Shown here piece after piece: positions 16,428-24,207 of a DNA stretch of 58,759 bases (within the stretch, counting starts at the first letter, position 1; every line of letters begins with the position of its first letter). Source of the DNA: Candidatus Peribacteraceae bacterium (GTDB taxonomy: Bacteria; Patescibacteriota; Gracilibacteria; Peribacterales; Peribacteraceae); contig JAQVMB010000008.1 of the NCBI GenBank assembly GCA_028703835.1, positions 1-58,759 of the forward strand, given 5' to 3'. Made by a program: the position numbers and the translations under genes. Below the pieces are notes generated by a model that worked only from the letters and a program-made list of their open reading frames with translations, made no database searches and had not been told where the DNA came from.

Positions 16428-16469
16428 TATCGTTGACCTTTTCCGTCTTGTTCCCTACAGTGCGCGTCC

Positions 16470-17249
16470 ATGTCCACGTCTCCTTCCGAGGGTTTGTTCA
16501 TCGGTTTCATCCTGGATGGTAATCGCCGTCAGGAGGTGGAGGATCTTGCGACGGTCCGCGGTCAGACGCTGACCACGTCGCAGCTCTCGTTCCGTGACCT
16601 TGTCTCGGCGTACACGAAGGGCGGAGAGGCTGTTCGGGGCATCATGGAGACGGCGCGGGACGGCGTGGTGGGAACGTTGGCCCTCTGGGCGTGGTCGGAA
16701 GAGAACATGACGCAGCGGGGTGCGGAAGTTCGAGAAGCGACGTTTGCGGTGATCGATTCTTTTCTCGGCGATTTGGAGCATGCGGGAAGGCACGATCCCG
16801 CGAGTGCGGACGTACGGCTCGTTCATATGGGGAGGACGGACCGGTTGTCCGAAGCGGATCCGGTGCTTCTCGCGCGCATCCAAAGACTCTGTGCCGAGAC
16901 ACGTGAACGCGCAGGAATGGTCGTGGCGCTCTGCTGCGATTACAGCGGCCCGCAGGAAGCGGATCGCGCCATCCGGTCGTGGGCGGAGGCGGGTGCGCAG
17001 GGTGATTGGCGACAGTATCTCGATCTTCCCCGGCAAGGCGTTCCTTTCCGCCCGTTGGACTTGCTCGTGCGGACGGGGGAGGACGGCGGGGGACTCGTCC
17101 ATGACAATGCGTTCTTGCATGGCTATCGCAACGGACAGACGGAGATGGCCTTTACGGAGACTCTGCTGCCGCACTTCACGCAAGACATGTTCCGCGCCTA
17201 CTTGCAGCGGCGTCTGGAGGCGAAGGGGAAGAGACGTGGCGGGAAATGA
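16470..17249 (+). CDS. Divergent undecaprenyl diphosphate synthase-family protein
   Basis: This cis-prenyltransferase-like protein (259 residues) keeps the FILDGNRR start motif, though without the usual following Trp-Ala. It also keeps ALWAWSEEN (the FStENw-like motif), LLVRTGEDGGG (the RTsGE motif) and TEMAFTETLLPHFT (the E-lyF...WPdf motif). The usual SNFLLWQ region is replaced by VHDNAFLHG. The fold seems kept but the substrate pocket altered, so it may make a different polyprenol or be a paralogue. TACAGT is 8 nt before the ATG. Confidence 0.78.
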   Translation: MSTSPSEGLFIGFILDGNRRQEVEDLATVRGQTLTTSQLSFRDLVSAYTKGGEAVRGIMETARDGVVGTLALWAWSEENMTQRGAEVREATFAVIDSFLGDLEHAGRHDPASADVRLVHMGRTDRLSEADPVLLARIQRLCAETRERAGMVVALCCDYSGPQEADRAIRSWAEAGAQGDWRQYLDLPRQGVPFRPLDLLVRTGEDGGGLVHDNAFLHGYRNGQTEMAFTETLLPHFTQDMFRAYLQRRLEAKGKRRGGK

Positions 17250-17256
17250 TCTGTTT

Positions 17257-17562
17257 TTACACGCCTGCCGGTCCGAGGATGACCGATGATTGGGAATGTG
17301 CCCAGCGGCTCTGCATCCCTCGATGATGTTCATTTCCATTTATGAGAGGCCTGCCGTCTGCTTTGTTGCGGATCGATTCCATCAATAACTGGTCGGCGGC
17401 CGTCACCACCATGAGTACTCCATCGTGCGTTTGTTGTTGGATCTCGAAGGTCGCCATGCCCCGGAATGTTTCCCGCAACTCTTGGGCAGCGGCTTCGTCG
17501 GATGCGATGATCGTGGCTTGGACCGTTTGCGGCGGGGACGGTTCGCGCAGTTTTGTGCCCAT
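17257..17562 (-). CDS. Small hypothetical protein
   Basis: A 101-residue open frame lies on the minus strand between the UPPS-like and epimerase-like genes, with protein-like composition (QATIIASDEAAAQELRETFRGM; VLMVVTAADQLL). It could form a small alpha/beta domain. No family is recognised and its upstream region has only a weak -10-like sequence, so it is less sure than its neighbours. Confidence 0.5.
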   Translation of the reverse strand: MGTKLREPSPPQTVQATIIASDEAAAQELRETFRGMATFEIQQQTHDGVLMVVTAADQLLMESIRNKADGRPLINGNEHHRGMQSRWAHSQSSVILGPAGV

Positions 17563-17630
17563 GGGAGGGAGAAAAAGGAGCGCGCATTCTCATTTGTTCT
17601 TTCCAAGCATGCAAGGCTATTCTGGGGAGG

Positions 17631-18977
17631 ATGCAAGAGATCACCTACCGTTCGCCGAAATTTTACGATGAGGCGGGGGACCACCCCGACCGTCATGTCC
17701 ATTTGATCCTCATCGCGACGAAGCCGGACATCATCAAGCAGGTGCCGCTCTACAAGGAACTGCAGAAACGCGGTCATTGCGTCATGCTGGGCCATACGGG
17801 GCAGCACTTCAGCGAGAACCTCAGTGGCGGGATGCTGAAGGAGTTCGGGGTGGAACCGGATTTCAACCTGAATATCCGCGGCGAATACCATGAGCTGGTC
17901 AGCCAGATCATCGGGCGGCTGGGCTACGTCATCGGGGAGCTGAAGAAGCGCGGGAAGATCGTCATTCCCTACGTCCACGGCGACACGGCCACGGCGATGG
18001 CGGCGGGGATCGCCGGGTATACCCATGCCTTCGCTGCGGTCCATGTGGAAGCGGGGATACGGACGCTGACGCCCGATTACGATGCATGGAAAGACCGTTT
18101 CCCGAAGCTCAAAACGAAGGACATGGCGGCGTGGAGGGAGTTCCTCATGGATCGCAAGCATTGGAAGCGAGGCAGCCAGGAGCCGTATCCGGAGCAGTTC
18201 AACACGCGTACCGCCGAGACTGTGACGGGCATCCACTTGGCGCCCGTGGAGTTGGACCGGGAGTTCATGCTGGCCGAGGGGTTCGCGGAAGATCGCATCC
18301 GCGTCGTGGGCAATTCCGTTGCGGATGCCACCATGGAGGCAGTGGAGAGGTCAGTGGCCAGTGGTCAGAGGCCAGTTGTCTTTGAGAGGTTCCCTCTGTT
18401 GGAAAAAGGTGATTTCGTCCGGTTCTGCATCCACCGCCGCGAGAACTGCGTTTCGGACCGCCGTTTCCTGGCCATCTACGGCGCCATGAAGGCGCTCATC
18501 GAAGAGGGTCGGACGGTGCTCCTTATTGACATGATCCAGACGAAGAAGGCCTTCGAACGGCTGGGACTGGTGAAGGAGGTGCAGGCGCTCGCGAAGAAGC
18601 ACAAAAATTTTGTCTTCTCGGAGGTGTGGCCGCAGTACACGGATGTCATCGCGGCCATGGGGAAGGCGGCTGTCTGCGCCACGGATTCCGGTTCCATGCA
18701 GGAGGAAATGAACATCCTGGGCGTGCCGTGCGTGACGCTGCGCTTCGGTTCCGACCGCAGCGAGTCGGCGATGGGGGGCGGGAACCTCATCGCGCCTCCG
18801 ACGGATGCCGCGACCATCAAGAAGATCATCGAGTTCGCGTGGGACAACAAAGAGATGCGCAAGGCTCCGAAGCTCTATGGCGAGGACGTCAGCAGGGAAT
18901 CGATCGACTTTGTCGAAGAGGTGTTGGGGCGCGGGGAGGAAGTGTTCCGGGATGAGGAGAAGCGCTTACGATTGTGA
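17631..18977 (+). CDS. UDP-N-acetylglucosamine 2-epimerase-like protein
   Basis: The 448-residue protein has a GT-B epimerase fold. It has LILIATKPDIIKQVPLYKEL, LGHTGQHFSENL, YVHGDTATAMAAGIAGY, VHVEAGIRTLTP, TVTGIHLAPVELDREFML, FCIHRRENC and CATDSGSMQEEMNILGVPCVTLRFGSDR. WecB-type enzymes make UDP-ManNAc, which fits the nearby TagA/WecG. It is longer than WecB (about 375), with an insert near residues 140-190. Short repeats at 18351-18380 are read in frame as part of the protein. ATG 17631 lies 7 nt after TATTCT. Confidence 0.87.
   Translation: MQEITYRSPKFYDEAGDHPDRHVHLILIATKPDIIKQVPLYKELQKRGHCVMLGHTGQHFSENLSGGMLKEFGVEPDFNLNIRGEYHELVSQIIGRLGYVIGELKKRGKIVIPYVHGDTATAMAAGIAGYTHAFAAVHVEAGIRTLTPDYDAWKDRFPKLKTKDMAAWREFLMDRKHWKRGSQEPYPEQFNTRTAETVTGIHLAPVELDREFMLAEGFAEDRIRVVGNSVADATMEAVERSVASGQRPVVFERFPLLEKGDFVRFCIHRRENCVSDRRFLAIYGAMKALIEEGRTVLLIDMIQTKKAFERLGLVKEVQALAKKHKNFVFSEVWPQYTDVIAAMGKAAVCATDSGSMQEEMNILGVPCVTLRFGSDRSESAMGGGNLIAPPTDAATIKKIIEFAWDNKEMRKAPKLYGEDVSRESIDFVEEVLGRGEEVFRDEEKRLRL
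18351..18380. repeat. In-frame (T/G)CAGTGGCCAGTGG-type repeats inside a gene
   Basis: Several AGTGGCCAGTGGTCAG-like units occur here within the 2-epimerase-like coding region (read as SVASGQRPV). The same repeat family is intergenic at 26209-26306. Confidence 0.6.
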
Positions 18978-19196
18978 TGCCGCTGCGATCTGATTGGCGA
19001 CAGAGCCGAGCGTCTCCGCCCGGATTCCCAGAATCGGTGCCGTTGTATCCTGGTTTTCCCATGGATGTTGCAGGAGCCGGGGCATGTGCGGATGATCCGC
19101 AAGGTCGCCCAATGATGCCAGGCGCTGTTGCCGTTCTTCCTCGGGATCGAGGAGGGCGCGTACGTCGGCTGCTCCGGGGAGACGGTGGGAGGGCAT
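18966..19196 (-). CDS. Small hypothetical protein
   Basis: The 76-residue protein (MPSHRLPGAADVRALLDPEEER...) has an Arg/Glu-rich helix and ends 12 bp inside the 3' end of the 2-epimerase-like gene on the other strand. Composition is protein-like and the frame is unbroken, but no family is recognised. Confidence 0.45.
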   Translation of the reverse strand: MPSHRLPGAADVRALLDPEEERQQRLASLGDLADHPHMPRLLQHPWENQDTTAPILGIRAETLGSVANQIAAASQS

Positions 19197-19231
19197 GACG
19201 GGAGGGGGAGGAGACGGTACTCTACGAAGCG

Positions 19232-20746
19232 ATGCAATCCGCCGTCCAGCGTCTCCGGGAGTGGCTCGTACTTTTGCTCATCGGCCTGCTGCCCTTTCAT
19301 GCTTTCCTTGTGACCGCGGGGACGAAGCTCGCGCTGGGGCCGAACAACGCGCCGTGGGCGGTGCTGGCGCTGTGGAAAGAGGCTGTGCTGGGAGTGATCC
19401 TTCTTCTTGCGTTGGTGGAATTTATTTTTTCTTCGAAAAGGGCTATCAGCTTTCAGCGATCAGCTTTCAGTGTAGATGTCCTTGATGTTCTCATCCTTTC
19501 GCTCGCAGTCCTTGCGGTCGCGGTGAGCATCTTCGCCGGGACAGAGCGGGGGCTTTTCCTCCTCGGCGTCCGCTACGACTTCGTCCCGCTCGTCGCCTTC
19601 CTGGTCCTCCGCCGCGTACCCTGGTCGGAGGCGTTTCACGGGCGCCTGATGAACGTGCTCCTCGGCGTGGGCGCGCTGGTGTCTTTTCTGGGGATCATCA
19701 GCTTGTTCTTGCCCGTGTCCGCGTTCGTCCGTCTGGGATACGCCGATGCCCACTCGCTCTATACGCCGGGCGGCCCCTTGTCGCCGTTCCAGCAGATCGC
19801 GGAGAGCTGGGTGCGGAGGGTGCAGTCCACGATGAGCGGGCCGAATCAGCTTGGGATCTGGCTGCTGATTCCGTTGGGAGCCTTGCTCTCGTTTTGGATG
19901 GTGCGGGGAGGAGTACGGGAGTACGGGAGTACGGGAGTACGAGGTATGGGAATGAACAACGCAATGTCCCGTATTCCCGTATTCCCGTATTCCCGTATTC
20001 GACGATTCATAATCGTTCTGTCAGCATTCTTCATGCTTTGCGCTCTCTTCCTGACCTTCAGCCGCGCTGCATGGATCGCTGTGTTCGTCATGGTCATCGT
20101 CATGCTCTGGAAAGCATTGCCGCGGCGATGGTTCGTGCGCGCAGCGGTCGGCGGCGGTGCATTGGTCATCGTTGCGGGGATCACCGCAGCCGCCCTCTTT
20201 CCCTCCGTCTTCTTCCGCCTCTCGTCCTCTCGCGGGCACCTGGTCCGTCCGCTGGAGGGGATCGGGAAGATGATCGAGCGGCCGCTGGGGTGGGGTCTGG
20301 GAGCCGCGGGTCCCGCGAGCAACCGCGTCAGCGAAACATGCGTCTTCCTGCGCCCGCAGGACGATCCGTCCTGGGCCAAGGCGCAGCCGCAGCTCTGTGT
20401 TTTCCTGGGCTCCACGCAGGTGCAGCCGACCGATCATGCCTGCCGCTGCCCGTTCCTGCCGGAGAACTGGTACATCCAAATCGGCGTCGAACTGGGGGTG
20501 TTGGGTTTTGCTCTCTTCTTGGCGTTGGTGGTGATGATTCTTCGCCGCTTGAGAAAGAATAATGGACAATTGATAATTGATAATTATCCATCATCCATCA
20601 TCCATTATCAATTCGCCGCGTTCTTGGCATTTCTGGGGGTGAGCATCGCCGCTCTGTTCCTCCACGCCTGGGAAGACGCCGCGGTGGCATACACGGGGTG
20701 GATCCTCATTTCCGTTGCCTTTTCCCGGGGAGGACGGGGGGCGTAG
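19232..20746 (+). CDS. O-antigen ligase/polymerase-like membrane protein with three repeat insertions
   Basis: The 504-residue protein has about ten membrane segments and an FLTFSRAAWIAVFV stretch of the Wzy/WaaL type (PF04932). Ligases of this family attach lipid-linked glycans to an acceptor at the outer face. A large external loop (about residues 330-415) contains cysteines. Three different short-repeat families are inserted in frame, all in loops: SKRAISFQRSAFS (19443-19471), GGVREYGSTGVRG...RIPVFPYSRI (19908-20005) and NNGQLIIDNYPSSIIHYQ (20561-20613). TACTCT is 8 nt before the ATG. It closes a run of surface-glycan genes. Confidence 0.85.
   Translation: MQSAVQRLREWLVLLLIGLLPFHAFLVTAGTKLALGPNNAPWAVLALWKEAVLGVILLLALVEFIFSSKRAISFQRSAFSVDVLDVLILSLAVLAVAVSIFAGTERGLFLLGVRYDFVPLVAFLVLRRVPWSEAFHGRLMNVLLGVGALVSFLGIISLFLPVSAFVRLGYADAHSLYTPGGPLSPFQQIAESWVRRVQSTMSGPNQLGIWLLIPLGALLSFWMVRGGVREYGSTGVRGMGMNNAMSRIPVFPYSRIRRFIIVLSAFFMLCALFLTFSRAAWIAVFVMVIVMLWKALPRRWFVRAAVGGGALVIVAGITAAALFPSVFFRLSSSRGHLVRPLEGIGKMIERPLGWGLGAAGPASNRVSETCVFLRPQDDPSWAKAQPQLCVFLGSTQVQPTDHACRCPFLPENWYIQIGVELGVLGFALFLALVVMILRRLRKNNGQLIIDNYPSSIIHYQFAAFLAFLGVSIAALFLHAWEDAAVAYTGWILISVAFSRGGRGA
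19443..19471. repeat. In-frame TATCAGCTTTCAG-type repeat
   Basis: Two to three copies of a (G)ATCAGCTTTCAGC unit lie in the first cytoplasmic or external loop of the O-antigen ligase-like gene. Confidence 0.65.
19908..20005. repeat. In-frame GTACGGGA repeats with inverted partners
   Basis: GGAGTACGGGAGTACGGG-type units (19910-19945) are followed by their complement CCCGTATTCCCGTATTCC (19967-19999). RNA would form a long imperfect hairpin, yet the reading frame is kept open. The same family occurs before nth and after the nucleotidyltransferase gene. Confidence 0.75.
20561..20613. repeat. In-frame ATTGATAATT/CATCCATCATCC repeats
   Basis: Left units ACAATTGATAATTGATAATT are matched by right units CATCCATCATCCATTATCAATT. 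This is a third repeat family in the same gene; a related one lies at 31145-31213 beside def. Confidence 0.7.
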
Positions 20747-21389
20747 GAGGTTCTTCTGCAATAACTTCTTCCCAGTTGATGGCGTCATCGGGTTTCGGAT
20801 CCGTCCCGAGCGTAAAGTCCGTTTCATCATCTGTTTCCGCTTCTCCGGTTTGTTCGACGTCGACGGGCGCTTCCGGGGTTTCGGGGAGGGGGGTGGCGAC
20901 TTTTGTCGGCCGTATTTTCGTTTTCTGTCCGTTGCCTGCAGGCGTTCCTGTTGAGGCTTCTTTCAAGGCAGGGGGTGCAGGGTCTTTCGAGGGTGCTTTG
21001 GGTGGGGGGATGCCGACGAGAAGGGCTCGAATGTTCGCGCGATGCCTGGCGTAACGGTTGGCGACGGCGAGGGCGATCGCTTCTTCATGTGACCCTTCTT
21101 CCATCCCGAACGCGCGCACAAGGATGTCCATTGCTTTCTCCACATCTTTTCCCTGTTGCTCGGGTTCATTTCCGTCCGGCTTCCCGGGAGCGGCTTTCAC
21201 CGTGTGCAGAACGGCAGAATGTCCGGAGAAGAGTGCGGCGAGGCAGTCCCGAAAGCGTCGCAATTGGAACGACGCGTCTTTTTCGGGCGTGGGTGCGCAC
21301 TGTTTGGCGAGTTGCTCCAGTTTGCTTTCCGCATCTTCATGGGTGGCGTGTAGCTGTTCACGGAAGAGTTCTGCGGCGGAAGTCGGCAT
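20706..21389 (-). CDS. Hydrophilic hypothetical protein with Pro/Lys-rich tail
   Basis: The frame runs from MPTSAAELFREQLHATHEDA to an acidic/proline-rich C-terminus (GTDPKPDDAINWEEVIAEEP; then PPVLPGKRQRK), 227 residues. The N-terminal half looks helical; the C-terminal half looks disordered. The open frame continues upstream antisense to guaA, but that part is shadow. ATG 21389 has GACCAT 9 nt upstream; ATG 21422 is an alternative start. It overlaps the 3' end of the O-antigen ligase-like gene by 41 bp. No family is recognised. Confidence 0.6.
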   Translation of the reverse strand: MPTSAAELFREQLHATHEDAESKLEQLAKQCAPTPEKDASFQLRRFRDCLAALFSGHSAVLHTVKAAPGKPDGNEPEQQGKDVEKAMDILVRAFGMEEGSHEEAIALAVANRYARHRANIRALLVGIPPPKAPSKDPAPPALKEASTGTPAGNGQKTKIRPTKVATPLPETPEAPVDVEQTGEAETDDETDFTLGTDPKPDDAINWEEVIAEEPPTPPVLPGKRQRK

Positions 21390-21491
21390 AGGAGGGGCAT
21401 GGTCTGCCTTTCCTGCCGCCATTGTCAATATCTCCGATTCCGTCGAATCCTCGATGGCTACAGCAAGGCTCTCTTTTGCTACACTTCCCGC

Positions 21492-23282
21492 ATGGACACC
21501 CCCGTCCGCAGCGGCAGCATCGTCATCCTCGATTCGGGCGGGCAGTACGCCCACTTGATCGGCAACCGCGTGCGCAGGCTCGGTGCATTCTCGGAGATCC
21601 GCGTGGCGGAGACGCCCGCGAAGGATTTGAAAGGTGCGGCGGGCATCATCCTTTCGGGCGGTCCGCAGAGCGTGTACGACAAGGGCAGCCCGCAGATGGA
21701 CAACGGCATTTTCGATCTGGGCGTTCCCGTCCTGGGCATTTGCTACGGGCACCAGTGGGTGGCGCACGCGTTGGGCGGGGAGGTGAAACCGGGCAAGAAG
21801 AAGGAGTACGGCCATGCCGATATCGACGTCACCGAACCCGGTTCCCCGCTCTTCCGCGGCCTGCCGCTGCGTTTCGGCGTGTGGATGTCGCACGGGGACG
21901 AAGTGGTGCGTTTGCCGGAGGGGTTCAAGCGGACGGCTTTGTCGGAGACGTGCAGGATCGCGGCGATGGCGGATGAGGAACGGAAGATTTTCGGCGTGCA
22001 GTTCCATCTCGAAGTGACGCACACGCAGCACGGGATGGAGATGCTCAAGCGGTTTGTCGATCTCTGCGTGCCCGCGCCGTGGGCCATCGAGAGCTATGCC
22101 AAACACATCGGCGAGGCGCTGCGCGAAGAAGTGAAGGATCGAAAAGTGTTCATGCTCGTGTCCGGCGGCGTGGATTCCACCGTCGCTTTCACGCTCCTCA
22201 ACGAAGTTCTGGGGAAAGAGCGCGTGCAGGGGCTGCTCGTCGATACGGGTTTGATGCGCAAGGACGAAGTGAAGAAGATCGAAGAGGCGTTCGTGCCGCT
22301 CGGGATTACGAATCTTCACATTGAAGATGCTTCGGAGGAATTCTTCCGAAACCTGGATGGGGTAATAGATCCGGAGCAGAAAAGGAACAGAATTGGGATT
22401 ACGTTTCTTGAAGTGCAGAAAGATGTGAGTCTGAAGTTGGGCTTGAAAATGGAAGACGGGTGGATGCTCGGACAGGGGACGATCTATCCGGACACCATCG
22501 AGACGGGGGGCACGAAGCACGCGGACCACATCAAGACCCACCACAACCGCGTGGAAGCGGTGGCGAAGATGATCGAGGCGGGGCTGGTCGTGGAGCCGCT
22601 GAAGGACCTGTACAAGGACGAAGTGCGCAAACTTGGCGAAGAGCTGGGCCTGCCGCATGACCTGGTCTGGCGCCATCCGTTCCCGGGACCGGGACTCGGG
22701 GTGCGCATCCTGTGCGCGGAGGAGGAGAGCCTGCCGGAGGAAATCGGGACCATCGACCTGCCTCATGCCGTCCTGCCCGTCCGGTCGGTGGGTGTGCAGG
22801 GGGACGGGCGCACGTATCGCCATGCCGTGGCGCTTTTCGCGCCGGATCGCCATGTTTCCGACGTCCATCGCAGGATGGCGACGTCGATCCCGAACACCGT
22901 CCCCGCTTTCAATCGTGTCCTGCGCTGTACCTCCCATCAGGCTCCTCCGCCGTTCGTCTTCACACCCGGTTCCATCACGCGCGAGCGAGCGGACCTTCTG
23001 CGCGAGGCGGACAACGTCGTGGACGAGGAGCTGCGCCGCGGCGGCCTCTACGAGACTACGTGGCAGTTCCCCGTCGTGCTCCTGCCGTTCGGGACGAAGA
23101 AAGGCGGCCAGTCCGTCGTGCTGCGCCCCGTCGAATCACAGGAAGCGATGACGGCGAACGCGGCACCCCTGCCCGATGCGCTCGTTGACCGTATGACGGA
23201 CCGTATCCTCGGCATTCCGGGCATCGACATGGTATTCCTCGATCTCACCTCGAAGCCGCCGGCGACGATTGAATGGGAATGA
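21492..23282 (+). CDS. guaA: GMP synthase (glutamine-hydrolysing)
   Basis: It makes GMP from XMP, ATP and glutamine. The class I amidotransferase domain (residues 1-190) has GICYGHQWVAHALGG with the nucleophile Cys and a His/Glu pair in GVQFHLEVTHT. The ATP-pyrophosphatase domain follows with the P-loop VSGGVDSTVAF, then HADHIKTHHNR and HPFPGPGLGVRI. The C-terminus ends KPPATIEWE. At 596 residues it is longer than the usual ~515-525, the excess lying around the dimerisation domain. TACACT at 21480-21485 is 6 nt before ATG 21492. Confidence 0.95.
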   Translation: MDTPVRSGSIVILDSGGQYAHLIGNRVRRLGAFSEIRVAETPAKDLKGAAGIILSGGPQSVYDKGSPQMDNGIFDLGVPVLGICYGHQWVAHALGGEVKPGKKKEYGHADIDVTEPGSPLFRGLPLRFGVWMSHGDEVVRLPEGFKRTALSETCRIAAMADEERKIFGVQFHLEVTHTQHGMEMLKRFVDLCVPAPWAIESYAKHIGEALREEVKDRKVFMLVSGGVDSTVAFTLLNEVLGKERVQGLLVDTGLMRKDEVKKIEEAFVPLGITNLHIEDASEEFFRNLDGVIDPEQKRNRIGITFLEVQKDVSLKLGLKMEDGWMLGQGTIYPDTIETGGTKHADHIKTHHNRVEAVAKMIEAGLVVEPLKDLYKDEVRKLGEELGLPHDLVWRHPFPGPGLGVRILCAEEESLPEEIGTIDLPHAVLPVRSVGVQGDGRTYRHAVALFAPDRHVSDVHRRMATSIPNTVPAFNRVLRCTSHQAPPPFVFTPGSITRERADLLREADNVVDEELRRGGLYETTWQFPVVLLPFGTKKGGQSVVLRPVESQEAMTANAAPLPDALVDRMTDRILGIPGIDMVFLDLTSKPPATIEWE

Positions 23283-23285
23283 ATG

Positions 23286-23531
23286 TCAGCAGCGCTGGAG
23301 CATCGGGTGTGATCGCTGGATCGCATCGATGACGCGGATAAGTTCGTCATGTTGCTCCATTGCCGTAGGTCCTTGAATGGCTCTTGTGCGTATCCGTATC
23401 TGATCAATCACGCCTTGCAGTTGTTCATCCGGGATCCGTTGCACCGATTCATGCAAGGCTGCCTCTTCCGTCGTTGCGATCAAGCGGTCGAGAATGGCGC
23501 CGTCGTCCGTCGGAGATGAGGAAATAGCCAT
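23286..23531 (-). CDS. Small acidic hypothetical protein
   Basis: The 81-residue, helix-rich frame (MAISSSPTDDGAILDRLIATTEE...) is convergent with guaA, 3 bp from its stop. TACAGT at 23545-23540 is 8 nt before the ATG, the spacing seen at well-identified genes here, which supports it as real. No family is recognised. Confidence 0.6.
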   Translation of the reverse strand: MAISSSPTDDGAILDRLIATTEEAALHESVQRIPDEQLQGVIDQIRIRTRAIQGPTAMEQHDELIRVIDAIQRSHPMLQRC

Positions 23532-23608
23532 GGACAGGCACTGTACTGCCGGCTTCCGTTCTGTCAACTTCCCTTCCCACGGTGGAAGGGGTCTATACTG
23601 CGTGCCTC

Positions 23609-24166
23609 ATGCTGGAGAACATCGACAACGACGGCATCCTTGCGCTCGTGGTGCGGGCGCAGGAAGGGGACACCGACGCCTTCGGGCAGGTGTATGACTT
23701 CTTCTTCCTTCCCATCTACCGTTACACGTCGTTCCGCGCTCCGTCGGAGTTGGTGGAGGATCTCGTGAGCGATATTTTTGTCAAAGCCTGGGAGAAGCTT
23801 CATCAATATCAAGTGCGCAAGGGTGTTCCCTTCGGCGCGTGGCTCTTCCGCATCGCGCGGCACACGGTCATCGACGCGTACCGGACGCAGCGGTCGTTCG
23901 AGGAAGTGCCGGAAGAAATCGCCGATCCCGATGCGCTCAATCGGGCGGACGCGGCCATGCGCAGCAAGGATCTCGTGCGCATGGTTCGCAGTGCCCTGGC
24001 GGGACTGCCGAAGCGGTACAGGGAAGTGTTGCTCCTATCCTATGTCGCCGGTCTTTCCCACGCGGAGGCGGCGCAGGCGCTCCGCATGTCCGAAGGGGGC
24101 GTCCGGATCCTCAAATTCCGCGCCCTGCGCAAGCTCCAAAGCCTCCTTCCCCCGGAAACGGTCTGA
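23609..24166 (+). CDS. ECF-type RNA polymerase sigma factor
   Basis: The 185-residue sigma-70 family protein has region 2 (DAFGQVYDFFFLPIYRYT; DLVSDIFVKAWEKLHQYQ; FGAWLFRIARHTVIDAYR) and region 4 (LAGLPKRYREVLLLSYVAGLSHAEAAQALRMSEGGVRILKFRALRKL). It would redirect RNA polymerase to stress or envelope promoters. ATG 23609 lies 9 nt after TATACT (23594-23599); the longer in-frame start at 23582 precedes that -10. The next gene, 41 bp on, is a FecR-like membrane protein, a typical regulatory partner. Confidence 0.93.
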   Translation: MLENIDNDGILALVVRAQEGDTDAFGQVYDFFFLPIYRYTSFRAPSELVEDLVSDIFVKAWEKLHQYQVRKGVPFGAWLFRIARHTVIDAYRTQRSFEEVPEEIADPDALNRADAAMRSKDLVRMVRSALAGLPKRYREVLLLSYVAGLSHAEAAQALRMSEGGVRILKFRALRKLQSLLPPETV

Positions 24167-24207
24167 TCGTAACAGAAGCCCTTTTTCCCCGTTTTAACGC
24201 TTGAAGA

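Noticed and set aside
20706-22937. A 743-codon minus-strand frame
   Set aside because: Most of it lies antisense to guaA; only the last ~227 codons, outside guaA, have protein-like composition and a start signal.
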